From Nipponacmea schrenckii (taxonomy: Eukaryota > Mollusca > Gastropoda > Lottiidae), in NCBI GenBank assembly GCA_030562195.1, contig CM060201.1:29184067-29248066 (forward strand): a stretch of DNA of 64,000 nt. Direction: 5' to 3'. This document shows positions 60,641-64,000 of this stretch, one piece after another. The stretch's first letter is position 1, and every line of letters begins with the position of its first letter. The position numbers were made by a program, and so were the translations under genes. Below the pieces are notes generated by a model, which made no database searches, was not told where the DNA came from, and saw only the letters and a list, made by a program, of their open reading frames with translations.

Positions 60641-62107
60641 CAGATATAATGTCACTTACACAGATATTTGTTTGTTATACTTATCTAGTATATCAGTTTC
60701 AGCCAATGATATATAAAAATTAATGAGATTAGGTAAAGTGATTTGCATATCTAATTATCTGTGTATTGTAATTAAATGCTGTGACACCCCCTATACCTTG
60801 AAAATGATATTGCTAGCTATCTTATCTCATATTCAAGTTTCTAATCAGAAGTGACCCTATTTCAACTTAATCAGTTTAAAATGTTTATAGGAGGAAAATG
60901 AAAACACCCCCTTTATGGTGAATTTTTCGAAAAGAGAATAGGAATTCACTAGATCAAATAGAGATTTACATTGTTGTTAAATATTGAAAGTTAACAGCAA
61001 CAATTAAAGTGAAATTTTGTTTTTTAACTTCTTTAATGAAGAGTTCTGTCACTTGCTTGAGAGACTGAAGCAGAAGAGAAAGTGTCATGTGACATTGTGT
61101 GTTCAAAATGTGTTATTCTTTCTATTTGAAAAGGACAATAGAGTGTTATATAACATCTGTCAATGACATAGCCTAGGGTAGGTGATCCTTATTGTTTATT
61201 CTATTCACATCTCCAAGTCAAATTACATTACTGAAATTTTAGTTTAAGATGATTCAATTTGTTAGGAAGTCCCTTTTGAGTACTTTTCATGGACAAGTGT
61301 AAGGTACTGTATTGGTGTGTTGCTATGTTATTCTGTATTGTTTTGATTATGTGGTTGGTACTGTAGTTTTGTATATATAGTAATAAAACAGAAGTTGTGT
61401 AGAAAGCATCACTTGATCTATATGTTAATCTTTCTTTTTAATTTTGTTATTTTGAATGGTCACATGGTTGTAGAAATTTAATGATGTCCACTTTTCTGTA
61501 AACAAATATGAAATGTTCCTATCTTTATAGTTACTTCTAAGTTTCAGTTGTATTGACACATCAGTATGTCCAAAGAACTTTATACAAAATAATGATTATT
61601 AGATAGAACTGCATAGGATTTGAAGAGCAAAATAAGCCAAAAGAACATTTCATATAGCAGTTCTTGTATTGGGATTAATAGAAATTTGGAGTGTAAAGTT
61701 CTACACTAATGTTGACTAATTAGACAGTCTTATCTCCAGGATACCATGACCTTGATGCCTGTATCATTTATTTATAAACAATGTTTTAATTAGTAACGGA
61801 ACAATTCCTTTATCTCTGTGGCTGTACTAATTGTAATTTGTTGATTCTCTTATTGTCTAGTGTCCTTCTATTTGATATATTGAAACTTCTATGGTTCTAA
61901 TAAGTGTAAAACAAAAGGTTTGGTAAAGGGTTTTCTAGGGTTATACAAAATGGCAAGAAAGTATAAGGGATTTTATGGACTATATGGAAGTGACTAGCAC
62001 TAGCAGGTAAAAAGATTATTGAGTGTTGGTTATAGGGCCGACAAAGTGACTGTTAGATAATATGTCTAGTATTAGTGTTGTATAAGATATTGTACTAGAA
62101 GCACTGG
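60641..62107 (+). other. Downstream intron, third part
   Basis: AT-rich, nothing recognised. Confidence 0.4.
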
Positions 62108-62675
62108 TTAAGGTGTAGTGTAGAGTATACAAAGCAACTGGTAAATAGAATATCTAGTGTAGTTTATACAAAGTGACTGGTAAATTGAATATCTAGTGTA
62201 GTTTATACAAAGTGACTGGTAAATTGAATATCTAGTGTAGTTTATACAAAGTGACTGGTAAATTGAATATCTAGTTTAGTTTATACAAAGTGACTGGTAA
62301 ACTGAATATCTAGTGTAGTTTATACAAAGTGACTGGTAAATAGAATATCTAGTGTAATTAATACAAAGTAACTGGTAAATTGAATATCTATTGTAGTTTA
62401 TACAAAGTGACTGGTAAATTGAATATCTAGTGGAGTTTATACAAAGATACTGGTAAATTGAATATCTATTGTAGTTTATACAAAGTGACTGGTAAATTGA
62501 ATATCTAGTGGAGTTTATACAAAGATACTGGTAAATTGAATATCTATTGTAGTTTGTACAAAGTAACTGGTAAATTGAATATCTAGTGTAGTTTATACAA
62601 AGATACTGGTAAATTGAATATCTATTGTAGTTTATACAAAGTAACTGGTAAATTGAATATATAGTGTAAATATAA
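62108..62675. repeat. 39-bp minisatellite (about 14 units)
   Basis: Units of GTGACTGGTAAATTGAATAT, then CTAGTGTAGTTTATACAAA, period 39. A two-type alternation appears in the right half (CTAGTGGAG...AAGATACTGG and CTATTGTAG...AAGTGACTGG, giving about 78 bases). Confidence 0.93.
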
Positions 62676-64000
62676 TATCTGTTATAGGTTATATGGAAAT
62701 GAATGCTAGTAATTAGAATTTATAGTAGAGCTTCTTCTCTAAATTGCCAATGGACATTGTTTGTGACATTGTTGACATGAAGGTTATAATGATGTGATCC
62801 TGGTTATACCGAAGTGACTTAAAGGTTATAATAAAAAATAGGCAGATTCTTGATAAAATTATATTATTCATATCAGAAATATTGATGTGTTTATCTTCAA
62901 CTAAGTAATAATTCTGTTGTCTGGTTTATACAACACGATTCTCTACTTTGGGGATACATCAGAAACATTAATGAAGTTAGATCTAAAATGAAGTTATAAG
63001 TTGTCTAGGTTATATGATTGTGAGTGATTGGAATGCATCAGATAATGTGATAACTATATACGGACATGTATGACATGAAAGTGGACTATATTTACCACCT
63101 ATCTCAATGTTATGCATCAGTGATTGGAGATTATATCTGGGCTATATATTGATCATCTCAATCTGTTGGTTAGATTTGCCCTCAGTGTATGAATTATGAG
63201 ATTCACAGGAAATAGGTGATAATTCCTTGGCAGTAACAAGATATTTGAGCAATATTGTTTCTTTTGTAGTTATTGATTTTTTTGATTTTATAAATTCGCT
63301 CTTGATAACATTTTGATTGTCATTTATTTGAAAAGAGGTAGGTCTATTTAGGGATAGCCTGGGTCAAGTAATTAATGGCTTCAGCACTCAGGGGATGGAC
63401 TTCATTTAAGATTTATTTTGGCAGTAGAAAGCATGTTTTCTGCATTAAAAGTAAAGTTCAGACAATAAAATTAGATCAAACTTATTTGAGTTTCAGTTCA
63501 AGATTTGCATTGACCTACAGGTTGATATGGGCAAAACAAACCTATATGAGCAATAGATTGACAATATACTGATAGGTATTAAGTTATTTAGGTGTGTTCA
63601 CTTACCGGTATAAGTTTATTAGTAGTGAAACTATGATCAAATGTCTTAGTGTTACTGAACTGTGTCTCAAGATATCTATTTAGTATAAAGGTAATCAAGG
63701 CTTCATTAAGACTTATGACTTGATAACTTTTAATTGAATTAGTGAATGTTATTTAACATGTGTGAGTTGTGTTTTGATCATGGAAGTGACTGGTCTGTTC
63801 TCTGATTAATTTGTTATTGTAAAATTTACCATTATATGAGTTGTTATTCAACAACTTTTGGGTTTTATCAGGGTTTTGCAATGGCTAAGAACCATCAAAT
63901 GCACTAAAAGGCTGTTTATTCAAGAAATAAAGTTCATTGGAATTGACTTGGACACTACAACATGTATGTCAATAAAATGTATGCTTAAGTGGATTATGCC
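62676..64000 (+). other. Downstream intron, right end of window
   Basis: AT-rich with no exon or repeat recognised. The remaining exons of the long plus-strand gene would have to lie beyond this point. Confidence 0.35.

Overview
The window is animal nuclear DNA. It is AT-rich and very gene-sparse, with GT-AG introns, long introns, minisatellite arrays and DNA-transposon relics. A secreted von Willebrand A plus chitin-binding (peritrophin-A) gene, together with the repeat types, suggests a lophotrochozoan and most likely a mollusc. That assignment is inference; no species is claimed. Nothing bacterial or viral was seen.

Layout. (1) 1-2,244, minus strand: five exons of a secreted protein (signal peptide, vWA domain, Thr/Pro-rich linker, two chitin-binding type-2 domains) that runs off the left edge. 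(2) 2,964-4,711: a large 27-bp minisatellite. (3) From about 6.6 kb to the right end: the 5' part of one very long plus-strand gene. It has a possible non-coding first exon near 6.65-6.75 kb, a start-codon exon at 18,544-18,726, a 24.7-kb intron, then a large exon coding for NPLY motifs and SRSP-type repeats. That exon is present twice (43,395-44,274 and 50,458-51,336). The rest of the gene lies beyond 64 kb. Its introns hold six more minisatellites (26-39 bp units), an internally deleted PIF/Harbinger element (14,201-15,110), SINE-like copies and small local duplications.

The most interesting region is 30-52 kb. About 7 kb, including the NPLY exon and its flanking introns, is repeated head to tail: copy A about 30.5-44.69 kb, copy B 44.69-51.75 kb. 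Exon identity is about 99%. Copy A carries two transposons missing from copy B: a 1,043-bp element with 14-bp perfect inverted termini at a TTAA site (30,779-31,821), and a 6.5-kb P-element/THAP9-like transposon (36,004-42,516). The transposase of the latter has a recognisable intron-containing THAP domain, coiled coil and DDE core, but is broken by a frameshift. Copy B therefore gives a near-empty site for each insertion. The copy A exon has a 1-base insertion that frameshifts it; the copy B exon is intact. The pair is either a recent tandem duplication, with copy A decaying, or two haplotypes assembled in series.

No tRNA, rRNA, CRISPR array or operon-like arrangement was found. Splice sites and exon joins were read by eye and are not supported by transcripts.
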